Shown: positions 1 through 6,360 of the stretch, piece after piece
Layout: each line of letters starts with the position of its first letter
Position numbering within the stretch: the stretch's first letter is position 1
Source of the DNA: an uncultured Gemmatimonadota bacterium
GTDB lineage: Bacteria; Gemmatimonadota; Gemmatimonadetes; Gemmatimonadales; GWC2-71-9
Direction of reading: 5' to 3'
Assembly: GCA_946479825.1 (NCBI GenBank)
Contig: CAMLHU010000060.1
Location: 1-9,558 of the forward strand
Length of the DNA: 9,558 nt
The notes under the pieces: generated by a model
What the model was told of the DNA's origin: nothing
Database searches by the model: none
The model's input: the letters and a program-made list of their open reading frames with translations, nothing else
Position numbers and translations under genes: made by a program

Positions 1-387
1 CCCGAGCACGTCGGCATGTTAGTGAAGTGGATCAACGACGCACACACCATGTTCGAGTCGATCGAGGGCAACACCGGCATCGACGTCGTCGCCACGCGCA
101 CGAGGTACTGGAGCGACGTGTACGGCTTCGTGAAGCCCGGCCTCGCCCCCGCCGACCCGGACAAGTACCCCGGCGTCGTCTATCGGTACGCAGCCGGCCG
201 GGCGCTGATGACCGGCTCCCACGTGAAGTGGATCCAGGAACGCCTCGGCAAGCACGGCCACAAGGTCACGGTCGACGGCCAGTACGGGCCGAAGACCCGC
301 GATGCGGTGCGCGCGTTCCAGAAGGACGCCCACCTCACCATCGACGGGCAGGTCGGGCCCAAGACCTGGAAGGCCCTGGCCGCATGA
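1..387 (+). CDS. Phage endolysin, C-terminal part (end of CHAP domain plus peptidoglycan-binding domain)
   Basis: The frame is open to the left edge, so the gene is 5'-truncated and 128 residues are visible. Residues 3-26 (His3-Val-Gly, then Ile21-Glu-Gly-Asn24) look like the catalytic His and the following acidic/Asn part of a CHAP amidase/endopeptidase; the nucleophilic Cys would lie upstream. A basic WS-x-VYGFVKP segment ends the catalytic domain. Residues about 61-127 form a PG_binding_1 module (VKWIQERL, VDGQYGPKTRDAVRAFQ, IDGQVGPKTWKAL). By family, the protein cuts cell-wall peptides or the amide bond at the end of the phage cycle. An ATG at 16 opens this frame, but the CHAP residues before it show the gene begins further upstream. 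The stop overlaps the next start (ATGA), so the two are probably translationally coupled. The CHAP assignment rests on a short stretch and is less certain than the binding domain. Confidence 0.85.
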   Translation, partial: PEHVGMLVKWINDAHTMFESIEGNTGIDVVATRTRYWSDVYGFVKPGLAPADPDKYPGVVYRYAAGRALMTGSHVKWIQERLGKHGHKVTVDGQYGPKTRDAVRAFQKDAHLTIDGQVGPKTWKALAA

Positions 388-1226
388 CGTACGCCCGCCG
401 CATCACCGAGTACCCGCCCACGCACCCGTCCGCCGGACGGCTCGGCCGGCACGTCCGGCACGACCCCCGCTCGCTCGCCTACCGCTACCCGGCCCGATCG
501 CTCGGCACGCTGAAGTCCGTCCGGCACCACCGGTACGTGCCCGTCCTGGACCAGGGCGACATCTGGGCATGCACGGGATTCGCCGCCCTCGGCGCGGTCG
601 GCACCGCCCAGCTGTTCGAGGCCCTGGCGAAGAACACCCTGCAGCCGTCCGCGACGGACGCCGCGGAGGATGCGCAGCGCGCGTACGGCCTCTACTCCGC
701 GGCCACGAAGGTCGATGAGTTCGACGGCGAGTGGCCGCCGGACGACACCGGCAGCTCGGGCCTGGCCGTCGCGAAGGCCGCGAAGACCCTCGGCCTCATC
801 AGTGGGTACCGGCACGCCACGTCGCTGGAGGCCGCCCTGGCGGCGCTCGCCGACCAGCCGGTAATCGCCGGGATCAACTGGTACTCCTCATTCGACCAGG
901 CCGGGATCAACGGTCTGATCTCCATCGAGGACGACGCCGTCGTGCGAGGCGGTCATGAGATCTGCTTGGACGAGCTGGACGTCGAGCGCAAGCAGATCGG
1001 TTTCACGAACTCCTGGGGCACCGGGTGGGGCGATGGCGGCCGCGGTTACCTCCGCTGGGACGACTTCGGCCGACTCCTGTCGGAGGACGGCGACGTCACC
1101 GTGTTCGTCCCGGCGACGCAGCCGCCGCCGACTCCCGACCCAGACCCGAGCGGTGAGCTCGCCGGGTGCCTGTCCGCCATCATCAAGGCCGCCCGACGCG
1201 GCCAGCAGATCCTGAAGGGCAAGTGA
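384..1226 (+). CDS. Papain-like C1 family cysteine peptidase in the lysis cassette
   Basis: This is a 280-residue protein. The papain signature is clear: Gln57 (VLDQG) and Cys63 (WACTG) lie six residues apart, as the oxyanion Gln and nucleophile do in papain; His191 (GGHEICL) and Asn209 (FTNSWGTGWGDGGRGYLRW) complete the active site. No signal peptide or long prodomain is seen. A Pro-rich stretch (246-256) leads to a short helical, basic tail (258-280). The ATG start overlaps the endolysin stop and GGAAGG lies upstream; the longer frame back to 27 is only a shadow of the endolysin. The next gene also overlaps by one base. Position between endolysin and holin-like gene suggests a role in lysis or in degrading host surface protein; that is inference. 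The peptidase family is secure, the substrate unknown. Confidence 0.88.
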   Translation: MTYARRITEYPPTHPSAGRLGRHVRHDPRSLAYRYPARSLGTLKSVRHHRYVPVLDQGDIWACTGFAALGAVGTAQLFEALAKNTLQPSATDAAEDAQRAYGLYSAATKVDEFDGEWPPDDTGSSGLAVAKAAKTLGLISGYRHATSLEAALAALADQPVIAGINWYSSFDQAGINGLISIEDDAVVRGGHEICLDELDVERKQIGFTNSWGTGWGDGGRGYLRWDDFGRLLSEDGDVTVFVPATQPPPTPDPDPSGELAGCLSAIIKAARRGQQILKGK

Positions 1227-1582
1227 TGAAGATCTTCGGCTACGAACCGGCCGTCATCCTCTACGCGCTGAACAGCGTGGTGGCGCTGCTCGTATCCTTC
1301 GGGCTGCCCCTGTCCCATGACATGGTCGCGGCCGTCTCCACGATCGCCACCGCAGTGCTGTCCATCGCGGTGGCCGTCATGACCCGGCCCATCGTGGTGT
1401 CGACCATCACCGCCGCGGCGGCATCCGCGCTCACAGCGTTCGCTGCGTTCGGGCTGCACCTGACCGGCGACCAGATCGGCTACATGGTCACGGTCCTGTC
1501 CATCGGCCTGGCGCTGCTGCTGCGGCAGAACGTCTCCCCGGCCCCGGCGCTCGTCCGGCAGGGACCGCCTCCTCGCGTGTAG
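1226..1582 (+). CDS. Small multi-span membrane protein, probable holin
   Basis: This is a 118-residue protein that is almost entirely hydrophobic. Likely membrane segments lie at about 8-27, 33-52, 57-77 and 84-100, separated by a few polar residues (SHD, TRP, TGDQ). It ends in a Pro/Arg-rich tail (104-118). The ATG shares its first base with the peptidase stop (TGATG), and AAGGG lies seven bases before it. Holins have little sequence conservation, so the call rests on size, topology and position directly after endolysin and peptidase genes. Its role would be to permeabilise the membrane so that the lytic enzymes reach the wall. An unrelated small phage membrane protein remains possible. Confidence 0.7.
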   Translation: MKIFGYEPAVILYALNSVVALLVSFGLPLSHDMVAAVSTIATAVLSIAVAVMTRPIVVSTITAAAASALTAFAAFGLHLTGDQIGYMVTVLSIGLALLLRQNVSPAPALVRQGPPPRV

Positions 1583-1601
1583 CCTCGAAGCATCGTTCGA
1601 A

Positions 1602-1655
1602 CGCCAGGGGGACGGCCGCCCGTGCTGCGGGTGCCCCCGGCCGGCATCGCTGGCG
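1602..1655 (+). other. Folded RNA region after the lysis genes (nested inverted repeats)
   Basis: CGCCAG (1602-1607) pairs with CTGGCG (1650-1655). Inside, GGGGG (1607-1611) can pair with CCCCC (1634-1638), and CCCG (1619-1622) with CGGG (1628-1631). GGCCG (1614-1618) can instead pair with CGGCC (1638-1642). It lies just before the terminator and has no coding signal. It may slow 3' exonuclease decay of the lysis mRNA or belong to a compound terminator. In DNA this G+C-rich some pairing arises by chance. Confidence 0.35.
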
Positions 1656-1665
1656 GGCCAACACG

Positions 1666-1701
1666 AAGCCCCTGGTTCCTCTTCGGAGGGGCCGGGGGCT
1701 T
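1666..1701 (+). terminator. Strong stem-loop terminator of the lysis operon, probably bidirectional
   Basis: A 16-bp stem (1666-1681 with 1686-1701, allowing G-U pairs) closes a TTCG tetraloop. The stem starts AAGCCCC and ends GGGGCTT. It lies 84 bases after the holin-like stop and 15 bases after the end of the convergent lipoprotein gene, so it can serve both. The U-tract is short, as is usual in high-G+C actinomycetes. Confidence 0.85.
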
Positions 1702-1716
1702 TCCGCATGTCCGGGC

Positions 1717-2181
1717 TCAGAACCCGATTGTCGCGGCGCACGACACCACCGCATACTGCCCGGACGACGTCGACCGCTTCACCGTCTTCCCGTCCACGTC
1801 GATCTCACAGGTGATCGACCCGCCGCCCGCGTTCTGCGCGCTGAGCGACGCGGTCGCGAACGCCTTCACCCGCAGCGACCGTTTCCACGGCACCCGCACG
1901 TTCGTCTGCTGCTCCTGCCCGTCGCCGGTGATGTAGGAGATCGACGTCGCCGACGTGGCGGTCCCGCCGACCCGGTACACGACCGTGTGCTCGCCGTTCG
2001 GCAGGCCCGGCGCGGTGGTGGCCGGCGTGGTCGGCGCGGCGGGCGCGGTGGTCGGCGGCTGGGTGGTCGCGGCCGGGCCGCCGGCGGGCGGTGGTGGGGT
2101 GGCGGTGCCGCCGGGCTCGTCGGTTGGGGTGCACGCGGTCGCGGCGGCGAGGAGGACGGCGGCGGTGAGGGTTCGGCGCAT
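1717..2181 (-). CDS. MmpS-like secreted lipoprotein
   Basis: A 154-residue protein starting at the ATG at 2181; the frame extends upstream, but only this start gives a signal peptide. MRRTLTAAVLLAAATAC is a lipoprotein signal with the lipidated Cys at 17. A Pro/Thr/Ala/Gly linker follows (about 18-62). Residues 63-154 resemble the MmpS domain: HTVVYRVGGTA, VPW, LSAQNAGGGSITCEIDVDGK and a final VVSCAA. Cys125 and Cys148 could form the disulfide seen in that family. MmpS proteins of mycobacteria partner with MmpL exporters, but no exporter is encoded here and soluble relatives exist widely in actinomycetes. No clear ribosome-binding site precedes the ATG. It faces the lysis operon and diverges from the recombinase genes, a common place for genes expressed by a prophage. 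A surface role such as superinfection exclusion is only inference. Confidence 0.75.
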   Translation of the reverse strand: MRRTLTAAVLLAAATACTPTDEPGGTATPPPPAGGPAATTQPPTTAPAAPTTPATTAPGLPNGEHTVVYRVGGTATSATSISYITGDGQEQQTNVRVPWKRSLRVKAFATASLSAQNAGGGSITCEIDVDGKTVKRSTSSGQYAVVSCAATIGF

Positions 2182-2266
2182 GGCCGTTGGACGCGTGAAG
2201 GCGGCGGGCGGTTGCCGTGGGTGATGGGTGTGGCCATTCCCGGACGAGCGTGACGGAAGGTAACCA

Positions 2267-2288
2267 GGAATACAGATTGTTACATTCC
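2267..2288. promoter_or_regulatory. A+T-rich inverted repeat in the divergent lipoprotein/recombinase intergenic region
   Basis: GGAAT (2267-2271) and ATTCC (2284-2288) flank an A+T-rich core, with a GGTAACC palindrome just to the left. GAACC-C-GGTTC follows at 2295-2305. On the minus strand the patch could hold a lipoprotein promoter, for example an ECF-type GGAAT with GTT downstream, but no good consensus pair is visible. The remaining intergenic sequence (2182-2389) shows no gene, and I recognise no tRNA 3' end that would mark an attP site. Confidence 0.35.
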
Positions 2289-2331
2289 AGGTCAGAACCC
2301 GGTTCGGCTCAAGAGGGTCCGCTCGGCACCT

Positions 2332-2364
2332 ATGACTACATGACAATGTCCGTTATGATGTAGT
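2332..2364 (+). promoter_or_regulatory. Promoter with dyad operator for the recombinase module
   Basis: A -10-like TATGAT (2354-2359) lies 16 bases after ATGACT (2332-2337), a weak -35. Overlapping them is a 30-base dyad: ACTACATGACAATGT (2335-2349) and the reverse complement of 2350-2364, ACTACATCATAACGG, agree at 11 of 15 positions with perfect 7-base ends. The segment is clearly A+T-richer than its surroundings. A dimeric repressor bound here would block the -10. The downstream gene at 2390 has a fine AGGAGG. Confidence 0.55.
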
Positions 2365-2389
2365 GGTAGCTACCGCCTAGGAGGCGATA

Positions 2390-2638
2390 ATGACCACCAC
2401 CGTCCTCGCCCGCTACCTCACCGTTGGCGGGGCCACCGTCGACCTCACGCCGTCAGGAAGCATCGCCGTCCACGCAGAGTGCATGGGGTGCGGAGATGGC
2501 GACCGCTTCATCTACGGCGTCGGCATCGGCATGACCCAGGACGAGGAGAGGAACGCGGCCCTGCAGATGGCGCGGCCGTGGGCACAGCAGCACGCCGAGC
2601 GCTGCCGCGCCATGCCTATCGAGAGCACAGGCAAGTGA
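2390..2638 (+). CDS. Small Cys-rich, possibly zinc-binding protein upstream of the recombinase
   Basis: An 82-residue protein of unknown function. The ATG is preceded by AGGAGG at the right distance and by the promoter/operator just upstream, so the gene is well supported. An N-terminal beta-rich part (YLTVGGATVDLTPSGSIAVHAE) is followed by Cys31-x2-Cys34; His68-x3-Cys72 in the C-terminal helix could complete a zinc site. Its last bases overlap the recombinase start (GTGA), implying coupled translation. Small proteins beside integrases are often excisionases, but this one shows no winged-helix Xis pattern. I therefore give no function. Confidence 0.72.
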   Translation: MTTTVLARYLTVGGATVDLTPSGSIAVHAECMGCGDGDRFIYGVGIGMTQDEERNAALQMARPWAQQHAERCRAMPIESTGK

Positions 2639-3687
2639 CCGAGAACCTTCCCGCGCTCCCCGCCACGGCGCGCACGCTCACCGGCCCGGCGCCCGCGCGC
2701 GACGCCCATGCCCTCGCCACACTCATGCGCGCCCACGGACTCCCCGAACCCGCGCTCGCCAAAACCGCCGCCTGGCTCTCCGGCGAACGCCGCCAATCCC
2801 CCCGCACCCAAGCCGGATACATCCGCGACCTGTCGTGGTGGCTCACCTACGCCGCCGCGCGCGGCATCGACGTCACCGACCCCGACCCGGCCGAAGCCGA
2901 CCTCTACGCCGCAGCGCTCCGGGACGCCGGCCTCGCCGACGCCACCCGCGCCCGCCGCCTGTCCGCCGCGAGCTCCTGGTACGCCTACCTCGTCCGCGCT
3001 GGGATCGCGACCCGCGACCCATTCGGCAAGGGCATGGACCGGCCGAAGGCTCCGAAGGACTCCACCACGCGCGGCATGTCGGTGGAGGAGATAGAGGAGA
3101 CGCTCGCCTACGCCAAGGAGAACGAGACCGCACGGACCTACGCGCTGCTGGTCTTGATGGTCAACACCGCTGCTCGAGTGGGCGGGGTGACGGGAACCGC
3201 GGTCGGCAGCATCGGTCGTGACAGCGGCCACGCCACGATCGACCTACCGGTGAAGGGTGGCGGAACGAAGCGGTTCGTACTGCCGCCGGTGGCCGTCGAA
3301 GCGATCGACGCCTATCTGGCCGAGCGCGGCGAGGTGGCCCCTGATGCCCCGCTGTTCGCGACCCGCACGGGCCGACCGATCGACCAGCCGTACGTGTTCC
3401 GCCTCATCCGCCGCGTCGCCAAAGCCGCCGGGGTCAAGCACGCCGACAAGCTGTCGCCGCACTCGATCCGCCACTCGGTGGCCACGTACCTGCTCAGCAA
3501 GAACACGCCGCTGCACATCGTGCAGGACTTCCTCGGCCACGCCGACCCGCGCACCACCCGCCGGTACGACCGGGCGGCGGGGAACCTCGACCGCTCCCCC
3601 GCCTACGAGCTCGGCGCGACCATCGCCGCCGGAGTCGCCCGGTACGCCGACAAGTACGCCCCTGCCGACGACAAGGAGACCGCCTGA
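2635..3687 (+). CDS. Tyrosine recombinase / phage integrase
   Basis: A 350-residue protein beginning with GTG that overlaps the previous stop. Residues about 23-130 form the SAM-like core-binding domain (SPRTQAGYIRDLSWWLTYAA), and about 148-320 the catalytic domain. Catalytic residues seen are Arg181 (NTAARVGG), Lys207 (PVKGGGTKR), His276 and Arg279 (SPHSIRH), His302 (LGHAD) and Tyr311 (TTRRYD). The usual ARISE-type motif reads ARVGG here, losing the Glu, which happens in divergent members. The enzyme breaks and rejoins DNA through a 3'-phosphotyrosine. It may integrate the element, or resolve dimers given the partition genes nearby. No att core was identified. The downstream hydrolase start overlaps its stop. 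Confidence 0.93.
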   Translation: MTENLPALPATARTLTGPAPARDAHALATLMRAHGLPEPALAKTAAWLSGERRQSPRTQAGYIRDLSWWLTYAAARGIDVTDPDPAEADLYAAALRDAGLADATRARRLSAASSWYAYLVRAGIATRDPFGKGMDRPKAPKDSTTRGMSVEEIEETLAYAKENETARTYALLVLMVNTAARVGGVTGTAVGSIGRDSGHATIDLPVKGGGTKRFVLPPVAVEAIDAYLAERGEVAPDAPLFATRTGRPIDQPYVFRLIRRVAKAAGVKHADKLSPHSIRHSVATYLLSKNTPLHIVQDFLGHADPRTTRRYDRAAGNLDRSPAYELGATIAAGVARYADKYAPADDKETA

Positions 3688-4409
3688 TGATGGGATCTAC
3701 CCACAGTCTGTCGAGCGCCGGGGTGTTCCTCGCCGTGAGCTTCCCGCTCTCCCACTACATCCACCACCTCGGCCCGCTCCCCGCCGCGATCGGCACGATC
3801 GTCGCCGCTGGCGCCGGGTTACTGCCCGACCTCGACCACCCCCAAGCCACACCCGCCCGCGCGTTCGGGCCCATCTCCCAGACCGCGGCGCACCTCGTCT
3901 GCCGCATTTCCGGCGGGCACCGGCACGCCACCCACTCACTCCTCGGCCTCACCATCGCCACGCTGCTCGCGGTCGCCACGTCGTTCAGCATCATCGCGGT
4001 GACCGTCACAATGTGGCTGTGCGCCGGCCTCGGTGTCCGCGCGCTGTGGCGCCGCCCACCGAACCGCCCGAACGGCCGCCTCGACTACCGCAACGTAGCC
4101 GGGCTCGTCCACGCCGCCGGGCTGTTCTTCGTGTGCTGGCGGGTCACGCACTCCGGTATCGACCTGTGGGTCGTGCCGGTCGCCGTCACGGTCGGGTATC
4201 TCGCGCATCTCCTCGGGGACGCGGCAACGGAGTCGGGCGTGAACTGGTGGTGGCCGAACCCGCGCCGCTACCGGTGGGCATCCGTCGACACCGGCAAGGG
4301 CGTGGAACGCTGGGTGGTCGTCCCGGGCCTGTATGCCGGGATCGGCGTGGTGGTGTGGGTGACGCACGGCACGTGGGTGCCCGCGCTGATGGACACGATC
4401 GCAGGATGA
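3687..4409 (+). CDS. YdjM/DUF457-type membrane-bound metal-dependent hydrolase
   Basis: A 240-residue integral membrane protein. Family motifs are His6 (STHSLSS), LLPDLDH (45-51), GGHRHATHS (77-84) and GYLAHLLGD (170-178), which supply the expected His/Asp metal ligands. Several hydrophobic spans (about 10-28, 31-46, 86-116, 140-172 and 209-227) surround them. The family is named for E. coli YdjM, a LexA-regulated inner-membrane putative hydrolase; its substrate is not known. Two tandem ATGs occur at 3687 and 3690, with AAGGAG upstream; the first overlaps the recombinase stop, so co-expression is likely. Relatives occur on chromosomes and plasmids and are unexpected as the immediate partner of an integrase. 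A membrane or envelope function in the lysogen is inference. Confidence 0.85.
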   Translation: MMGSTHSLSSAGVFLAVSFPLSHYIHHLGPLPAAIGTIVAAGAGLLPDLDHPQATPARAFGPISQTAAHLVCRISGGHRHATHSLLGLTIATLLAVATSFSIIAVTVTMWLCAGLGVRALWRRPPNRPNGRLDYRNVAGLVHAAGLFFVCWRVTHSGIDLWVVPVAVTVGYLAHLLGDAATESGVNWWWPNPRRYRWASVDTGKGVERWVVVPGLYAGIGVVVWVTHGTWVPALMDTIAG

Positions 4410-4423
4410 CCAGAGGAGAACCG

Positions 4424-4786
4424 ATGCCCGACACCGCCACCGACCTCACCCCGGCGTGCTGGACCTGGCCCGCCCCCACCGACGAGACCCGCCAGGCTGC
4501 CCGCGCGGACCTCATCGGCCGCAACGCCTCCGGCCTCCTCCCCGACCCCGGCATGGTCGCCGAGCATCTGGTGTGGATCTGGCAGGCCGGCCGGTGCGCG
4601 CTGTGCGGCCGCCCCTCGTCGACGGAGACGTGGTCGGATCTCGTCGCGGACCTCGACGAGGCCGAACAGGTCCGCGGGTACGTGTGCGACCGGTGCGAGA
4701 ACACCACGGGCGACGCGGACAACGATGAGCGGTGGGCCCGGTACCTCGACCGGACGCCCGCGCAGATCTGTGGTGTGCACGGGTAG
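4424..4786 (+). CDS. Endonuclease-VII-like treble-clef zinc protein with degenerate active site
   Basis: A 120-residue protein with a good AGAGGAG before its ATG. Cys58-x2-Cys61 and Cys88-x2-Cys91 make a zinc site. The intervening VADLDEAEQVRGYVCDRC has the layout of phage recombination endonuclease VII (D-H-D-H-A-T-G-x-VRG-x-L-C-x2-C), but the two His positions are Leu77 and Glu79. Asp76, Asp78 and VRG remain. By family such proteins cut branched DNA; without the His residues this copy may only bind DNA. A second pair, Cys116 and His119, lies at the C-terminus. It is the last gene of the rightward operon, 14 bases after the hydrolase and before a strong terminator. Confidence 0.65.
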   Translation: MPDTATDLTPACWTWPAPTDETRQAARADLIGRNASGLLPDPGMVAEHLVWIWQAGRCALCGRPSSTETWSDLVADLDEAEQVRGYVCDRCENTTGDADNDERWARYLDRTPAQICGVHG

Positions 4787-4808
4787 GCCTCCCGCGCTCG
4801 GAACAACG

Positions 4809-4838
4809 AAGCCCCCGCCGGGACACGGCGGGGGCTTT
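4809..4838. terminator. Bidirectional terminator between convergent operons
   Basis: A perfect 12-bp stem (4809-4820 with 4826-4837, arm AAGCCCCCGCCG) closes the loop GGACA, with a short T-run after it. It sits between the endonuclease-like stop (4786) and the end of the leftward parB-like gene (4851), and A/T pairs at the stem base let it act in both directions. Confidence 0.9.
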
Positions 4839-4850
4839 CTGTCGTCCGGG

Positions 4851-5684
4851 CTACTCCCCTGCTTCGAGCTGCTCGGCCAGGCGCCGGAGCTCGTCGATGA
4901 CCTCCTTCACCGCGGCGGGCCCGGCCGCGCGCACGAGGTTCGGGTCGACGAGCTTCCGCAGCCGCGCCCGGACCCGCTGCACCCGCTCCTCCGGGTCCGG
5001 TTCCGGCACCGCGGCGGGCTCAAGCTCCCCGGCGAGGAACGCGCGGATCCGCTGCACCGCCTCGCCCTCATCCCACCGGTCCTCGGGAAGGACAGCGACG
5101 GCCCCGGCGAGCTTCTTCGCGGTGACCTTCACCCCGGGCGTCTCAGCGACCGTGCGGTACACGGCGACGGCCGCGTCGAGACCGTGGCGTTTCGCGAGCG
5201 GCACGAGCTCCTGCACCTGACCGAGGTTCGTGTCCCCAATTAGGGACACCTGCTCGGCCAGCCGCCAGGACTCCATGAGCCGGTACGCCTGCGACTTCCC
5301 CATCCCCCAGATCTCGAGGTAGGCGACGAACGTGGGGTGTGTCTCCCGGTAGTACCGGCGCCGGAAGATCGCTTCGAGGGCGCGGCCGGCCTGCCAGAAC
5401 GCGACGTTCAGGTTCCGGATCGCCGCCTCGCAGCGGGCGAACTCGCGGCGTTCCCGCTCGTCGAGGGTCGGGGAGTCGCTGGCGGGCTCGTCGGGGTCGG
5501 GGAGCGCTTCGAGGACGGCGGTCGGCTCGAGGATGCTGTCGGGCACGGGCGGCTGGAACGTCGCCGCGGGTACCGGACCCGGCGGGTCGGCGGCTTCGGA
5601 GCGCGGGGGAGTCGTGTCGTCGAAGACACTGAACCCGTCGTCCTTGTTCTTCGTGCGGCGGACGGTGTCACCGATCTTCGGCAT
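4851..5684 (-). CDS. ParB-like partner of ParA (probable centromere-binding protein)
   Basis: A 277-residue protein whose ATG shares a base with the parA stop (TGATG). The acidic, Pro-rich N-terminus (about 20-72) is likely flexible and begins with basic residues (VRRTKNK), the place where ParA-contacting segments often lie. Residues about 74-185 are helical: LDERERREFARCEAAIR, FWQAGRALEAI, YYRETHPTFVAYLEIWGMGKSQAYRLMESW and LVPLAKRHGLDAAVAVYRTV. The WGMGKSQAYRL stretch resembles the helix-turn-helix region found in phage and plasmid ParB-like proteins. The Glu/Arg-rich C-terminus (205-277) could form a coiled coil or dimerisation domain. No canonical ParB nuclease motif (GxxR) is seen. The role as DNA-binding partner rests mainly on gene order. 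Confidence 0.65.
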   Translation of the reverse strand: MPKIGDTVRRTKNKDDGFSVFDDTTPPRSEAADPPGPVPAATFQPPVPDSILEPTAVLEALPDPDEPASDSPTLDERERREFARCEAAIRNLNVAFWQAGRALEAIFRRRYYRETHPTFVAYLEIWGMGKSQAYRLMESWRLAEQVSLIGDTNLGQVQELVPLAKRHGLDAAVAVYRTVAETPGVKVTAKKLAGAVAVLPEDRWDEGEAVQRIRAFLAGELEPAAVPEPDPEERVQRVRARLRKLVDPNLVRAAGPAAVKEVIDELRRLAEQLEAGE

Positions 5685-6349
5685 CAGGCCGCCTCCATCT
5701 CCTTGACGATGGCGTGGACCTCTTCGAGGTCGGCGGCCGGCGGAGCGCCGAGACCGAACGCATCGGCGTACACCGCGGGCCGGTTGGAGACCTGCGCGGC
5801 CATCACCGGCAGGTGCTCCTCGGTCTGCGCGCGGATGCGGGTGTTGTAGGCGTCGCGACGGTTGTCGACCTTCGTGAAGACGATCGCGGCGTCGATCTCG
5901 TCTTCTCGGCCGGCGCGCTGTGCGGCGTCGACAGCGGATTTGAAGGTGGGGGCGACACGGCGCACGTCCGGCTTGGAGGGGGTGGTGGCGATGAGGGCGT
6001 ACGAGCAGATCTCGACGGCGGAGGCGAGGATCGCGTCGGAGTCTCCGCCGCAGTCGACGACGACGACGTCGTATTTGCCGGGGGTGCGGTCGACGACCAT
6101 GTCGCCGACTTGGGCGTGGGGCCAGGTCTCGATGTCGATGGGGAGGGCTCGGCCGGCGGCGCGGGCGAGTTTCCACCAGTCCCAGCCGGTCTGGCTGGCG
6201 GGGTCGGCGTCGACGAAGAGGACGCGTTTGCCGTAGATGACGGCGTAGACGAAGGCGATGAACATGGCGAGCGTCGATTTGCCGATGCCGCCTTTGAGGC
6301 CGCCGACTGCGATGACCTTGGGCATATCAGGCGGGAGTGTGGTTGCCAT
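5684..6349 (-). CDS. parA: ParA-family partition ATPase
   Basis: A 221-residue protein with a deviant Walker A motif GGLKGGIGKST (16-26), the signature Lys preceding the GGxGK loop. The switch-I-like VDADPASQTGWDWW (46-59) and Walker B-like YDVVVVDCGGD follow, and KPDVRRVAP lies further on. Length matches short ParAs without an N-terminal DNA-binding domain. The ATG is preceded by AAGGG. ParA ATPases bind nucleoid DNA in the ATP state and move plasmids or phage-plasmids by following a ParB-bound centromere. The coupled downstream gene supplies the likely partner, and the large palindrome just upstream is a candidate centromere or operator. Orphan MinD/ParA-like functions are less likely given the pair. 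Confidence 0.92.
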   Translation of the reverse strand: MATTLPPDMPKVIAVGGLKGGIGKSTLAMFIAFVYAVIYGKRVLFVDADPASQTGWDWWKLARAAGRALPIDIETWPHAQVGDMVVDRTPGKYDVVVVDCGGDSDAILASAVEICSYALIATTPSKPDVRRVAPTFKSAVDAAQRAGREDEIDAAIVFTKVDNRRDAYNTRIRAQTEEHLPVMAAQVSNRPAVYADAFGLGAPPAADLEEVHAIVKEMEAA

Positions 6350-6360
6350 CGGTACCCTTC

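Noticed and set aside
27..383. Upstream extension of the cysteine-peptidase frame
   Set aside because: It is an Arg-rich shadow of the endolysin in another frame; the ATG at 384 overlapping the stop is the natural start.
2290..2335. tRNA-like GGTTCGGCTC near the recombinase as an attP core
   Set aside because: It lacks the GGTTCGA-type T-loop and matching acceptor sequence; no tRNA fragment can be supported.
2182..2346. Upstream extension of the lipoprotein frame
   Set aside because: It would bury the lipoprotein signal peptide and runs through the A+T-rich regulatory region.
3257..4423. Long + strand frame leading into the endonuclease-like gene
   Set aside because: Arg/Pro/Thr-rich shadow of the recombinase and hydrolase; only the part after the ATG at 4424 has sensible sequence and a ribosome-binding site.
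5687..6176. Upstream extension of the ParB-like frame
   Set aside because: Arg/Pro-rich shadow of parA; the true start overlaps the parA stop.
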